DNA from: Acidobacteriota bacterium
GTDB taxonomy: Bacteria > Acidobacteriota > Blastocatellia > Pyrinomonadales > Pyrinomonadaceae
NCBI GenBank assembly: GCA_020199775.1
Contig: JAIVJZ010000045.1
Span: forward strand, 964-64,963
DNA length: 64,000 nt
Direction of reading: 5' to 3'
Shown in pieces: positions 40,342 through 48,943 of the stretch. The position numbers and the translations under genes were made by a program. Numbering within the stretch: the stretch's first letter is position 1; each line of letters opens with the position of its first letter. The notes below the pieces were generated by a model, which did no database searches, was not told the DNA's origin, and saw only the letters and a list, made by a program, of their open reading frames with translations.

Positions 40342-40551
40342 TCAGAATATGCCGGCAAGCTTTAGCAAAAGGGTGATCCCCATCAGTGCTAGAAAGGCCA
40401 TAGCCACGTAGTACAGCCAAGACAGCGGCAGCTTGCCGCCGTAATGCCACCACTTGGCCGATCTGCTTAGCCGTTCAGAACAGCGGGGCAATACCGCTTC
40501 TGCCTGGTGCTCATCTGATGAAACCAACTGCCTGATGGACAAAATGCTCAA
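40342..40551 (-). CDS. Small membrane protein
   Basis: 69 aa. A hydrophilic N-terminal half ends in KWWHYGGKLPLSW; one membrane span (YYVAMAFLALMGITLLLKLAG) ends the protein. No family recognised. It lies between the TonB receptor and the repeat protein, same strand. Confidence 0.5.
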   Translation of the reverse strand: MSILSIRQLVSSDEHQAEAVLPRCSERLSRSAKWWHYGGKLPLSWLYYVAMAFLALMGITLLLKLAGIF

Positions 40552-40649
40552 GCGAGTTGGGCAGAAGCGATAGCATTCCGGCCAACCCCGCTTGAGCAGC
40601 GAAGACTAGCCCTGCTTGCAGGACTGTCAGGCGCAAGTATCGTTAGAAC

Positions 40650-41060
40650 TTAGTTGCGGCGACCACCGTTGTTGCCGTTATTACCATTGTTGCCGTTGTT
40701 ACCGTTGTTGCCGTTATTTCCGTTGTTGCCGTTGTTGCCGTTGTTGCCGCGTCCGTTGCCATGCCGGCCGCCGCCGCCGTTGCCGCCGCCGCCGTTGCCG
40801 TCGTCGTCGTCATCGTCGTCATCGTCGTCATCCTTGTCTTCCTTACCCTTGCAACGTTCGAGTCCGCCGCCATTAGCAAGACCAGTTTCGCTGGCACGGT
40901 CACATTGTTTCTCAGAGGCGCCCTTGCCGCCGCCATTGCCGCCGTTGCCGCCTTGGCCGCCACCATTACTGCCTTGGCCGTTACCGTTGGCGAAACCACC
41001 GACTGCCAGCGCCAACGTCATCACGAGCGCTGCGCACGTTAGAAATAGTTTACGAAGCAT
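40650..41060 (-). CDS. Secreted Asn-Gly repeat protein with Asp run
   Basis: 136 aa. Signal peptide (FLTCAALVMTLALAVGGFA). Then a Gly/Asn-rich region with two Cys, a run of ten Asp interrupted from KEDKDDDD, and a C-terminal stretch of about ten NGN units coded by near-perfect 9-bp repeats. The sequence is disordered; Asp runs bind Ca2+. Similar proteins have no known function. The repeats make the length likely to vary between strains and may cause assembly errors. A class with basic end GGRRN suggests surface or matrix binding. Confidence 0.75.
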   Translation of the reverse strand: MLRKLFLTCAALVMTLALAVGGFANGNGQGSNGGGQGGNGGNGGGKGASEKQCDRASETGLANGGGLERCKGKEDKDDDDDDDDDDDGNGGGGNGGGGRHGNGRGNNGNNGNNGNNGNNGNNGNNGNNGNNGGRRN

Positions 41061-41315
41061 CTTTAATTCTCCTTGGGTCCCTATGGTTAGTTCGGTGCCT
41101 GACGTTCAAGTGCAGCTTGACGAAAGGCAAAGTTTCTACGACCAAATCCAATCTGCTTCCGCACGCAGCAAATAGACGCATATCGGGGCACTGGAACAGC
41201 ACCGCTCTCGATCTGTTTAGGATTCAGTGGAAGGAGGGTATCAGTTGAAAGGATCGGCGTATGTACGTTAAGGCTCAAAAGACTGTCCGTAAATTTACTT
41301 AATATGAGAGTGAAT

Positions 41316-41573
41316 TTACAGACACAAATCATCAGTGAAGAGGTCAACGTATCTACAGCTATCCTGCAACCATCCTTGCTGCAAAGCATAGCTCACAATA
41401 TCTGCGCGAGTATGCAGATCGAGTTTTTCCATTAAGCGGGTCTTGTAAGTCTCGACCGTTCTCACGCTGATCGTGAGTTGATTTGCAATCTCTTTGTTGC
41501 TATGACCCCGGGCAATTAGGCGGAGCACCTCTGTCTCACGGTCACTTAAATTAACACCCTGGGTATAACCTGT
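41316..41573 (-). pseudogene. LuxR-type HTH remnant of a NarL-family regulator
   Basis: The coding frame is open from about 41660 (after a TAG) but has no ATG. It contains LSDRETEVLRLIARGHSNKE and TVETYKTRLMEKLDLHTRAD, a full LuxR/GerE HTH domain, and ends 15 residues later. The receiver domain expected upstream is absent. The only starts are GTG within or just before the HTH. It is either a tiny DNA-binding protein or, more likely, the 3' end of a deleted response-regulator gene. Confidence 0.65.
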
Positions 41574-41660
41574 AATGATTGCTTGCGAGCGTAACCTTCC
41601 ACGATCTTGCCGGTCAACGCCGGGTCGGGGGGTTCTAGCCTTCGTGTTTCTAGCCTATGT

Positions 41661-41977
41661 CAGACAACTCTCCTGAGACTCAACGCCCTCTTTATTCTGA
41701 ATCCCTAAAACCCGAGACAGTTTTCGGCGTCCATCGCCACGAGAGCAACTATTTAATCCAAGTTGCTAGTTATCAGACCTGTGTTAACTCTCTTTCACTT
41801 AGCGATGGGTAGTTCCGCTACTAGCAAAGTTGAAGGGGTATAGAGATGAAGGATTAAACTTCTGATATGCGCCCTGATGCGGCTGGAGACGGCGCTGGCA
41901 GGTGTTGACGAGTTTTAGCTGGTTTCTGCCAGGGGCCGAGCATGATGGTTCGTAAACGGGCGCTGCATTGTTGGCAT
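41661..41977. other. Intergenic DNA without recognised genes
   Basis: About 320 bp. Only an inverted repeat CTGGCAG/CTGCCAG (about 41899-41935) stands out; on the minus strand it lies about 45 bp after the HAF gene and could be its terminator, though no T-run follows. The rest shows nothing recognisable. Confidence 0.3.
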
Positions 41978-43432
41978 TTAAGGTATGCCGACCACGGGCG
42001 TGGCCTTAATGCTGAGGGGTGCCTTGTTGCTAGTAGCTCCTCGCGAGGTGATACTTAGTTGAAATTCACCACCCGCGGCGAGGCCATCGGGCAGACGGAC
42101 GGTGATCTGTGTGAGCGATGGTAAATCCGGGACTATGTTGACGTGTTCTATCGCCAATTGGTGTGTTGCCCCATCCGAGCCCTCGGCCCGGACAACAAGT
42201 TGCAGAGTCCCATCGTTCGGCACGAACTCGACGTTACGAGCGAAAAGCGTGATGCGCCTGCGCCCGTCAGCGCTGAAGTTGCGCGCAGTCGAAAGCGTGA
42301 AGGGATCGCGCTCAAAGGTGACGGAGTCTAGTGCGAGTGCCTTACCAGAGCCCGGCTCGGTGAGCAGCATGACGTGATCGCTGGGCGTGAGCATGAAGCC
42401 GCGCCCTTGGCCGTTCAATGTGCCGCGTCCGACGATCTGTCCGCGGCTGTTGATGTCCGTCGCCTCCTTCAAGAGCCAGCCGGAGTTCGCCGGGATGAGC
42501 GCGTTCAGATCACTCATCCGGCCGCCCTCGTAGATAAAAGCGTGCTCATCTTCTCGCGACCTCCAGCTCTGGCTCGAGACGCCGACGATCTGGCCGGCGT
42601 TGTTGATCGCCGTAGCGCCGCTGAAGGTGTGAGAGGGCAAGAGCGTGCCGAGGTCTTTCATTACGCCGCCGGCGTAGAGGAACGCGCGACCCGATCCGTC
42701 GTGGTTGCTCGAGACGCCGACAATCTGCCCGTGGTCGTTCAAGCCTCTGGGTCCCCCGGCGAGCGTGAAGAGCGAGAACGTGCCGTCGCGAGTGTCGTAG
42801 ATGAACGCGCCGGAGCGTGAGGTGTCGCGGAAGACTCCCGTGATTTGGCCGACAGAGTTGACGGCGGCGACCCTGGTGCCCGCCACCCCCATCTTCGCGC
42901 TGATGTTTTCGAGCGGCCCACCGGCGGAGAAGAAAGCTTGCGCATCGCCGCTCATGTTTGGGGCAGGCCCGGGCGTGGTGGAGTTACCTACCGCACGGCC
43001 CGCTTCGTCGATGTCGAAGCCGAAGCTGTCGCGGCCCCCGAGCGTGCCGAGGATGGTGAACTGGCCGAGGCGGTAGATGAAGGCGCGCGACTTGGCGTTA
43101 TGGCATTCGCCATTCACGATTTCGCAGATGAGAATAGTCCCGACGATCTGGCCGTGATTGTTGATGGCGTACGCCTCGGAGCTGCTGCTCTCAGGTGGGT
43201 TGATGATCTTTAACGTGCCGTCGTAAACGACAGCGAACCCCCTGCCGTTGATGATCGCCCTGCCCGCCACCTGGCCTACATCGTTAACGCCGCGTGGCTC
43301 GAACGCGCCGAGGTCGGTGACGGTGTAGCGCGGAGACTGCGCCGGGGCATCGAACACGCAGATGCAGGCCGCGAAAATCACGGCGACCAGAAGCTTGGTG
43401 AGAAGTTCGCGGCGGGCGTGGCACAGAGACAT
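41978..43432 (-). CDS. Secreted HAF-repeat protein
   Basis: 484 aa. Signal peptide (KLLVAVIFAACICVFDAPA). The middle consists of seven to eight repeats of the HAF type (G-x-I-x-G, then HAFIY/AFLY and G-x-L), for example INNHGQIVGTI, VNSVGQITGVF and INNAGQIVGVS, which build a beta propeller. A C-terminal ~110-residue beta domain follows. Such extracellular proteins are common in soil bacteria; the role is unknown. ATG at 43432 is preceded by GAGG; a GTG five codons earlier is possible. Confidence 0.85.
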   Translation of the reverse strand: MSLCHARRELLTKLLVAVIFAACICVFDAPAQSPRYTVTDLGAFEPRGVNDVGQVAGRAIINGRGFAVVYDGTLKIINPPESSSSEAYAINNHGQIVGTILICEIVNGECHNAKSRAFIYRLGQFTILGTLGGRDSFGFDIDEAGRAVGNSTTPGPAPNMSGDAQAFFSAGGPLENISAKMGVAGTRVAAVNSVGQITGVFRDTSRSGAFIYDTRDGTFSLFTLAGGPRGLNDHGQIVGVSSNHDGSGRAFLYAGGVMKDLGTLLPSHTFSGATAINNAGQIVGVSSQSWRSREDEHAFIYEGGRMSDLNALIPANSGWLLKEATDINSRGQIVGRGTLNGQGRGFMLTPSDHVMLLTEPGSGKALALDSVTFERDPFTLSTARNFSADGRRRITLFARNVEFVPNDGTLQLVVRAEGSDGATHQLAIEHVNIVPDLPSLTQITVRLPDGLAAGGEFQLSITSRGATSNKAPLSIKATPVVGIP

Positions 43433-43677
43433 CAGGGGGTACCTCACTACGTCTGAATTGTTGGTGTCTCGCTGGGACGGCTGTCGATTATACCAAAATG
43501 CGGTAGCTCACTGTGCAGATTCTGGTACAGGTGATCATAAGGTAGTTACCCGTGAATTCTGGGTATTCGTGTCAGGATCGGCGTAGCTGGCCGGCACCGC
43601 CGTGGCCTGCTTCAAATATATGCCTCAACGTCTGACTGGCACCATCATAGCATTCGGCAGGGGCATTATTTCTCCCG

Positions 43678-43710
43678 GAGTGAGAGGGACAGCACATGCC
43701 CCTCTCACTC
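43678..43710 (-). terminator. Hairpin after the second DUF4142 gene
   Basis: GAGTGAGAGGG pairs with CCTCTCACTC around a short loop, 36 bp beyond the stop. The following minus-strand bases (CGGGAGAAATAATG) lack a T-run, so it is a weak terminator, but its position matches the one after the paralogue. Confidence 0.5.
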
Positions 43711-43745
43711 TACTGGAATTCCATGCGCGAGTCGTTAGCCTACAG

Positions 43746-44347
43746 CTAACTGCCGGCTCGCATGGGCATCGCAGCCATGTGCATTCTCATGTCCATCATC
43801 TTTGTCATTTCGTAATGTCTCTCGACTACGGGGAGCGTCTTTTTGGCATACGCCTTACTTCTCCGTCTTTGCTCGACTTGGCGTGCATGGCGTACATGTC
43901 CACGGCCAACGCGTGGTCGGCCATCTGGTGCTTGACGTAAGCCATATCGAACTCCATCCCCGATAGCTTCGACATCCCATCCATCACCGCCCGGTGGTGC
44001 GGCCCAACATCCGTCGGCAGCGTCATGCCCTTCATCTGCGCCATCCGCATCAGATCATTGTTCGCCATGGTGTGATGATCGATCATCATCTGGGCGAAAT
44101 TCTTGACTTCGGGATTCGTCGCGCGCTCCTTCGCCATCTGTCCCATCCTGATCTCGGCCATATTTCCCATCGCGGCGTCCATGACGAACTTGTGATCCAT
44201 GGCTTGCGCCGACATCGCCATCTGCTCCATCTTGTCCGGCTTTCCCATCCCGCCCTGAGTTTGATTCATATCTCTCTGGGCGAAGGTTAAACTCGCAAGA
44301 GTAAAAACCAGACAGGCACTCAACGAAACAACAGTTTTAACTTTCAT
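43746..44347 (-). pseudogene. Secreted DUF4142 protein, paralogue with a C-terminal frameshift
   Basis: Signal peptide and helices closely follow the protein at 36146 (KTVVSLSACLVFTLASLTFA; PHHRAVMDGMSKLSGMEFDM in both). After KDGEV the frame is lost; adding one G (GAAGTAAGG to GAAGTGAAGG) restores KAYAKKTLPVVERHY, the Met/His-rich tail MDMRMHMAAMPM and the stop at 43746. 602 nt is one short of a multiple of three. Without correction the protein ends after 173 residues and lacks its metal-binding-like tail. Confidence 0.8.
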
Positions 44348-44538
44348 GATACCTTTTCTCCTTAGCTCGTTTGTTACGCCTTATTACTCCGAAGCCGTCC
44401 CCGGCAAGGCGAAAATTAGCAGCGTCACGTTTGACCTCTGCCGTTACTCACGTCTCAGCAGTTCAACGCCCGCGCGGATTACTTTGCGGATGACTCGTTG
44501 TGTCCCGACAGCGCAGCGGGTGCGCGTCGAAGTTAAAC

Positions 44539-45025
44539 TCAGGCCATTAGTGCAACCGCTTTACTCTCGATCCTTCCCGCGAAATAACCGACAGTGCGTG
44601 CCAGTCCTTCACGCAGAGGGATGCTGGGCTGCCAGCGGAGAAGTTGTTGCGCGTGCGTGATGTCGGGGCGGCGTTGTCTGGGGTCGTCTTGCGGCAGAGG
44701 ATGGTGGCGCAGTCTCACCTCTGCGCCGCAGGCGCGCGCGACCTCCTCGGCTAACTCACGCATCGTGAACTCGCACGGGTTGCCGATGTTGATGGGGTCG
44801 TGGACGCTTCTTCCCGCATCTGCTTGCTTCGCGTTCATCAGGCGGATCAGCCCTTCGACGAGATCGTCCACGTAGCAGAAGGAGCGCGTCTGCGTGCCCT
44901 CGCCGTAGATGGTCAACTCCTCGCCCCTGAGTGCCTGCACAGATCACCTCATGATCCGCCTCCAGCAGTCGTTCGCGGAGGTGCGACTCGATGAAGCCCG
45001 CCCCGCCCGTCACAAGTATTCTCAT
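44539..45025 (-). pseudogene. NAD-dependent sugar epimerase/UDP-glucuronate decarboxylase remnant with internal deletion
   Basis: The first ~28 codons ([16 protein letters not shown], Rossmann start, with E in place of the usual G) are followed out of frame by the last ~130 codons ([51 protein letters not shown]), typical of UDP-xylose synthases. About 170 central codons, including the catalytic YxxxK, are missing. The joint is at about 44945. The remnant stands at the border to the exopolysaccharide locus, where an active copy would fit. Confidence 0.85.
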
Positions 45026-45195
45026 TTCTTCCCCTTAATCCTTCCTTAATGTTTTCCCCGGACACGATGAGCACATCAAGTCCTGTCTCTTCGCCGTCTC
45101 AGGTTCGAGTTGGGTGAGCTAATCCGCTTGTGTTGGCTTGCGCCGGGATGTTCGCGGCGATTGTCCGACCGGCATTCCCCTTGTGCCCTTCCGCT

Positions 45196-46482
45196 TCATA
45201 ACTTTCTCAAGGAGAAGTTATCGAGCCAGAGGCTCCCGAAGGCAGGGCAAGGTTGGTTGCCACACCTCCGGCGTTGCAGGCTGATGAGCACGACGCGCGC
45301 ATCGCTGCCGGTTGCGAACTCAAGCGCGTAGTCTTGCCAACCACTCGTTCCCTGCGGCAGCGACAACTCGCCGATGATCGCGCCCCCGCCCACGTCCGTC
45401 ACAATCAGGGCAGGCGGCCCCCCGGTCACGACCTCTTCCGTGCGGCCTGAGAAGCCGAGCTTGTAACGTGTGTTCGGCTCAACCAGTACGAGTTGCGAGA
45501 GGAGCGTGGACGCCGGGTCGGAATCCCCGCGCCACTCGACGCGGAGGCTGTGCCCGCCCGCGTGTGCCCCCGCCGCGGCGAGCGAGACGCGCGTCGCAGG
45601 CGTGTCGGCCGCCGGCTGCCAGCCGAAGCCTGTTCCCTCGCGGCTCAGCCTTCCCTCAAAACCACCATCAATCAACGCTGCGACGGGGTCGCGAGATGTG
45701 CCGCCCGCGTCGTTGCCGTCTGACCACAATTCATAAGCCTCGTTGAAACGTTTGCTTTTGAGCAGTTCGCCGATGAGGGCGCGACGGTCTCCTGCTTCGG
45801 GGCCGCCAGCCGCCCGAAACAATCTGATGGCCTCCGATGTGTGGCCGCGCCCAGCGAAGAAACGCGCGAGGGCGATTTGCATCACGGTCGTCTGCGGCTG
45901 CACGGCTCGCTCGACCGCCCGTGCGTCGCCGCCGGATGCTTGCCACGCGAGATCAAGCATTGCGGGCAACAGCGAAGGGTCGCTCGCGGCGGCGCGACTC
46001 ATTTCCGCGAAAGCCCGTTCGCGAAGTCCGAACCTGAAGAGGAGATTGCCGAATTCCCAGCGCGGCCGTGCATAGTAGGGCGCGCGGCGTATCCCCTCGT
46101 CGAACGCCGCCAGCGCGCCCTCCCGGCGTCCGGCGCGGGCACGCGCATTGGCTAGTTCTATCCAGAGTAAATAGTCACGCGGGCGCGCGGCGACGGCCTG
46201 TTCGAGTTCCGTCAACGCTTCGGCCGATTTGCCCGAAGCCGCGAGCATGGCGGCTCGCGCATAGCGTGCTTCGGCGTCAGCCGGAGCTAGTTGCGCTGCC
46301 ATGTCCATTGCCCCCGAGTCGTTGGCTCTCTGCCCGTACTGCGTGAGCAGACGTGAGTAGCCCGCGCGCGCTGACTCGCTTATCCCCCACAGGCAGATGA
46401 GCAGCATTGCCGTCGCGCAAGCTGAACGTAAAAGGCGACCGCGCGCGGTCGCCTTTTGCGAGTCGGACTGTTGTGCCGTCAT
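45196..46482 (-). CDS. TPR protein with C-terminal carbohydrate-binding-like domain
   Basis: 428 aa. A signal anchor near residues 20-40 (ACATAMLLICLWGISES) is followed by TPR units (AEARYARAAMLAASGKSAEA; YLLWIELANARARAGRREGA; and four more, to residue ~270). The C-terminal ~150 residues form a galactose-binding-like beta sandwich (LIDGGFEGRLSREGTGFGWQ ... LWLDNFSLRKL). It is periplasmic or membrane-bound. The position at the end of the polysaccharide locus suggests a role in assembly or export. ATG at 46482 follows AGGTGAG. Confidence 0.75.
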   Translation of the reverse strand: MTAQQSDSQKATARGRLLRSACATAMLLICLWGISESARAGYSRLLTQYGQRANDSGAMDMAAQLAPADAEARYARAAMLAASGKSAEALTELEQAVAARPRDYLLWIELANARARAGRREGALAAFDEGIRRAPYYARPRWEFGNLLFRFGLRERAFAEMSRAAASDPSLLPAMLDLAWQASGGDARAVERAVQPQTTVMQIALARFFAGRGHTSEAIRLFRAAGGPEAGDRRALIGELLKSKRFNEAYELWSDGNDAGGTSRDPVAALIDGGFEGRLSREGTGFGWQPAADTPATRVSLAAAGAHAGGHSLRVEWRGDSDPASTLLSQLVLVEPNTRYKLGFSGRTEEVVTGGPPALIVTDVGGGAIIGELSLPQGTSGWQDYALEFATGSDARVVLISLQRRRCGNQPCPAFGSLWLDNFSLRKL

Positions 46483-46533
46483 TATTGTGCTCACCTGAGA
46501 ATAGCGTTTCCGTATCGGTGAGATCGCCGGGAT

Positions 46534-46564
46534 AAAAAAAGTGCCTTGCCATCGGGCAAGGCAC
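46534..46564 (-). terminator. Rho-independent terminator after the 214-aa secreted protein
   Basis: GTGCCTTGCC pairs with GGCAAGGCAC around a 4-nt loop; seven T follow on the minus strand. It lies 30 bp after the stop of the gene at 46594. Confidence 0.9.
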
Positions 46565-46593
46565 AAAGTCTCTAAGGAGGTTACACGGTCAGA

Positions 46594-47238
46594 CTAACTG
46601 GTAAAGCCGGCAAACCCTCTCCGGCACTCGTTGTTGCGGCCACGGGGTTCGCCCGGCGTGGGGTTGCGACCGCGACGGCACGGAACGAGGATGGCCGCGG
46701 CGACGATAGCGGAAAAGCCGATGGCCCCCAGGATAAATTTTTTATTTCCCAAGCCTATGCCACCGCCACCGCCACCACCCTGCGGCGCGGCCGTCGGATC
46801 GCCTTCGGGAAGCGTGATCGATCCTTTAACGCCGTCCACCGTGTTCAGGCTGGCAAAGCCTTTGGCGACCACGACGTTCACGCTCGCTTTATCGAAGACG
46901 AGTGTCAGGTCGGTTTCAGGAGCGATGTTCAGACTGCCCAGCGAGTCGAGCACGACCGAAGCCTCGACCGCTTGCGGCGTGCTCATCTGCGAGCCGGAGA
47001 GGATGGTCGTGCCGGTGACGGCGTTGTTGCCGTTGAGCGAAATTGACTTATCCTCGTCCAACACCAACTGCCCGAAGAGCAGGTTCCCGCTTTCGCGCGC
47101 TACTTCCGCTTTTGCAGTCTCGGCTTTGGCCGGGGCGGTCGCTCTCACCGTCTCGCCCAATGCCACGTAAGTCTGCGTGATCGAGAGTACGAGTGACATG
47201 GCGACCAGCTTGATCACCTTTTGACTCTTTAATTTCAT
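46594..47238 (-). CDS. Secreted protein with C-terminal membrane anchor, hypothetical
   Basis: 214 aa. Signal peptide (LVAMSLVLSITQTYVALG), a beta-rich domain of about 100 residues (SISLNGNNAVTGTTILSGS ... LVFDKASVNVVVAKGFASL) that resembles a FecR-like fold, a Gly-run, one membrane span (FILGAIGFSAIVAAAILV) and an Arg-rich tail (CRRGRN ... CRRGF). The order beta domain, membrane span, basic tail recalls C-terminal sorting signals, but no known sorting motif is clear. It has its own terminator, so it is a separate transcription unit between the TPR gene and the polymerase gene. Confidence 0.7.
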   Translation of the reverse strand: MKLKSQKVIKLVAMSLVLSITQTYVALGETVRATAPAKAETAKAEVARESGNLLFGQLVLDEDKSISLNGNNAVTGTTILSGSQMSTPQAVEASVVLDSLGSLNIAPETDLTLVFDKASVNVVVAKGFASLNTVDGVKGSITLPEGDPTAAPQGGGGGGGIGLGNKKFILGAIGFSAIVAAAILVPCRRGRNPTPGEPRGRNNECRRGFAGFTS

Positions 47239-47356
47239 AACGTTGATTCCCTTTGTGTTACCACGATGTCGGATTTAAAGGCTCACTGCCACGCAGACCG
47301 TCTCTGAATGCGTGCGCCAACTCTACAGCCTTCGCCGATTTGTTACAATTGGCCTA

Positions 47357-48919
47357 TCAGGCTAGATTTTCGGACTCCGCGCGCCGGACTGCCGGCACGG
47401 AAACCCGCCCGGAGAGCGTGCGGCGGCGCGCCCTTCCGCCGCCTTCCGGCGGAGTTTTTTCCTCCGCACGCACGTCGGCGGTCGCTATCACCACAAGCGC
47501 GCAGGCGACGAGGGCGTTGACGGTGATGTGCAGGCCGAAGTCAACAAAGCTGTGCGCGGCCACTCCGACCAGTCCGGCCAATGCGCCGAAACAAGCGGCG
47601 CGGCGGAAACGATCCGCGGAACGCAAGCATCGGCGGGCGGCTCTCACGAAAGCCACAACAAACCATGCTGCCAGAACCACGCCGACGAGGCCACCGCTCG
47701 CCAAGAGTTCCAGATAATCGTTGTGTGCCTCTTGCGGCGTCGCCTCGCCCGACGCGTCGTGATACTCGGGAATGGCCGCCCAGTAACCGCCGAAGCCGAC
47801 GCCGAAGACGGGATGAGCCTTGATGAGTTCCCCGGTCGCACGCCAAATCTGCGCCCGGCGTGTTCCTTCGCGCCACTCTTCACCCACCGCGCGAACTTCA
47901 CCCGATACTGTCTCCAGACGACTGACCAGCGGTTCGCCGCCCACCCAAACGATGCTGACGGCAACCCCCAGCGCCAGACACACGACGACGAGCACGCGCG
48001 CCGCCAGCCCGCCCCCGGTGACGCGCGACATCCACCCCGGTCTGGCGCCCTCCGCCGCACGAGCGTTATCCACCGCCGACGCCTTCGGATACATGAGTGC
48101 GACGAACAACAACTGCAAGAACATGCTCAGGATGCCGCCGCGCGAGTTTGACAACACTAACGCCGTCCAGATGGGCACCGCGACGGCCAAGCAGATGAGA
48201 AGGCGCTCTCGACGCACGCCCCTGCCGACGACAAGGCCGAGCACGAGGCCGAGCGCCATCTCCATGAGAAACGCGAAGTGATTACGGCTGATGAACTGCG
48301 CGTATTCCCGTCCGTCGTAGCCCAGTAACGGAAGGACGAAGCCCGGCGTCTGCTGCGTCGCCTGCCGGACGATGCCGAACAGTGCGCTCGCCACACCCAA
48401 GCCGATGACCGTGTAGATCAAAGCTCGCAAGCGACGCCGGTTCGACGTGTAGCTCAGCAGTAAGTTTCCCGCCAGCACAATTGCGAGCATCTTCCACGCC
48501 CACAGATGAGTTTCGTAAGGGTCTGCGCTCAAAGTCCGCAACGCATCCCCCCCGACGCCCCCGTCTCCCGCCACGCTCCCGCCCGACAGGGGCAGGCTCT
48601 GAACGTATGCGAAAAGGATCAGCGCGGCCAATGGCATGAGCATCGAGACGCCGCGCACGCGCCACGTGCCGCGGACGAGACCTTCCACGAGCCACACTGC
48701 CCCGAGCGCGAAGACGGCGCACTCAAAAACAGTCACCCACCACGGCTCCACCGTGCCGTAAGGGACTGCGACGAGTACGATCAGTGAAAGCAACGCGCCA
48801 TAGGAGATGCGTTCGATCAGGCGAGCCATTTTTCCGGCCTGTTCGCGCGGGCGCACTGCCTGCGCCGCACCTGATACTCCAGCGGCAGCCGCCGCGTTGT
48901 GCAATTCGATTTCCGTCAT
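47357..48919 (-). CDS. O-antigen ligase/polymerase family membrane protein
   Basis: 520 aa, with about eleven membrane spans and the large periplasmic loop typical of the Wzy/WaaL family in the second half. The loop contains AHPVFGVGFGGYW and EATPQEAHNDYLELLASGG, where the conserved His of H-N-x-x-L motifs sits. It would polymerise or ligate undecaprenyl-linked repeat units in the periplasm. It lies 24 bp downstream of the initiating-transferase gene on the same strand. Confidence 0.88.
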   Translation of the reverse strand: MTEIELHNAAAAAGVSGAAQAVRPREQAGKMARLIERISYGALLSLIVLVAVPYGTVEPWWVTVFECAVFALGAVWLVEGLVRGTWRVRGVSMLMPLAALILFAYVQSLPLSGGSVAGDGGVGGDALRTLSADPYETHLWAWKMLAIVLAGNLLLSYTSNRRRLRALIYTVIGLGVASALFGIVRQATQQTPGFVLPLLGYDGREYAQFISRNHFAFLMEMALGLVLGLVVGRGVRRERLLICLAVAVPIWTALVLSNSRGGILSMFLQLLFVALMYPKASAVDNARAAEGARPGWMSRVTGGGLAARVLVVVCLALGVAVSIVWVGGEPLVSRLETVSGEVRAVGEEWREGTRRAQIWRATGELIKAHPVFGVGFGGYWAAIPEYHDASGEATPQEAHNDYLELLASGGLVGVVLAAWFVVAFVRAARRCLRSADRFRRAACFGALAGLVGVAAHSFVDFGLHITVNALVACALVVIATADVRAEEKTPPEGGGRARRRTLSGRVSVPAVRRAESENLA

Positions 48920-48943
48920 CGGCGAGTCTTTCCTTCCCCCAGG

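Noticed and set aside
40650-41060. Tandem 9-bp repeats as a CRISPR array
   Set aside because: Units are contiguous without spacers and stay in frame as NGN codons of a secreted protein.
40650-41175. Pro/Leu-rich 173-codon open frame on plus over the repeat protein
   Set aside because: It is the mirror image of the NGN repeats on the other strand, with no start context.
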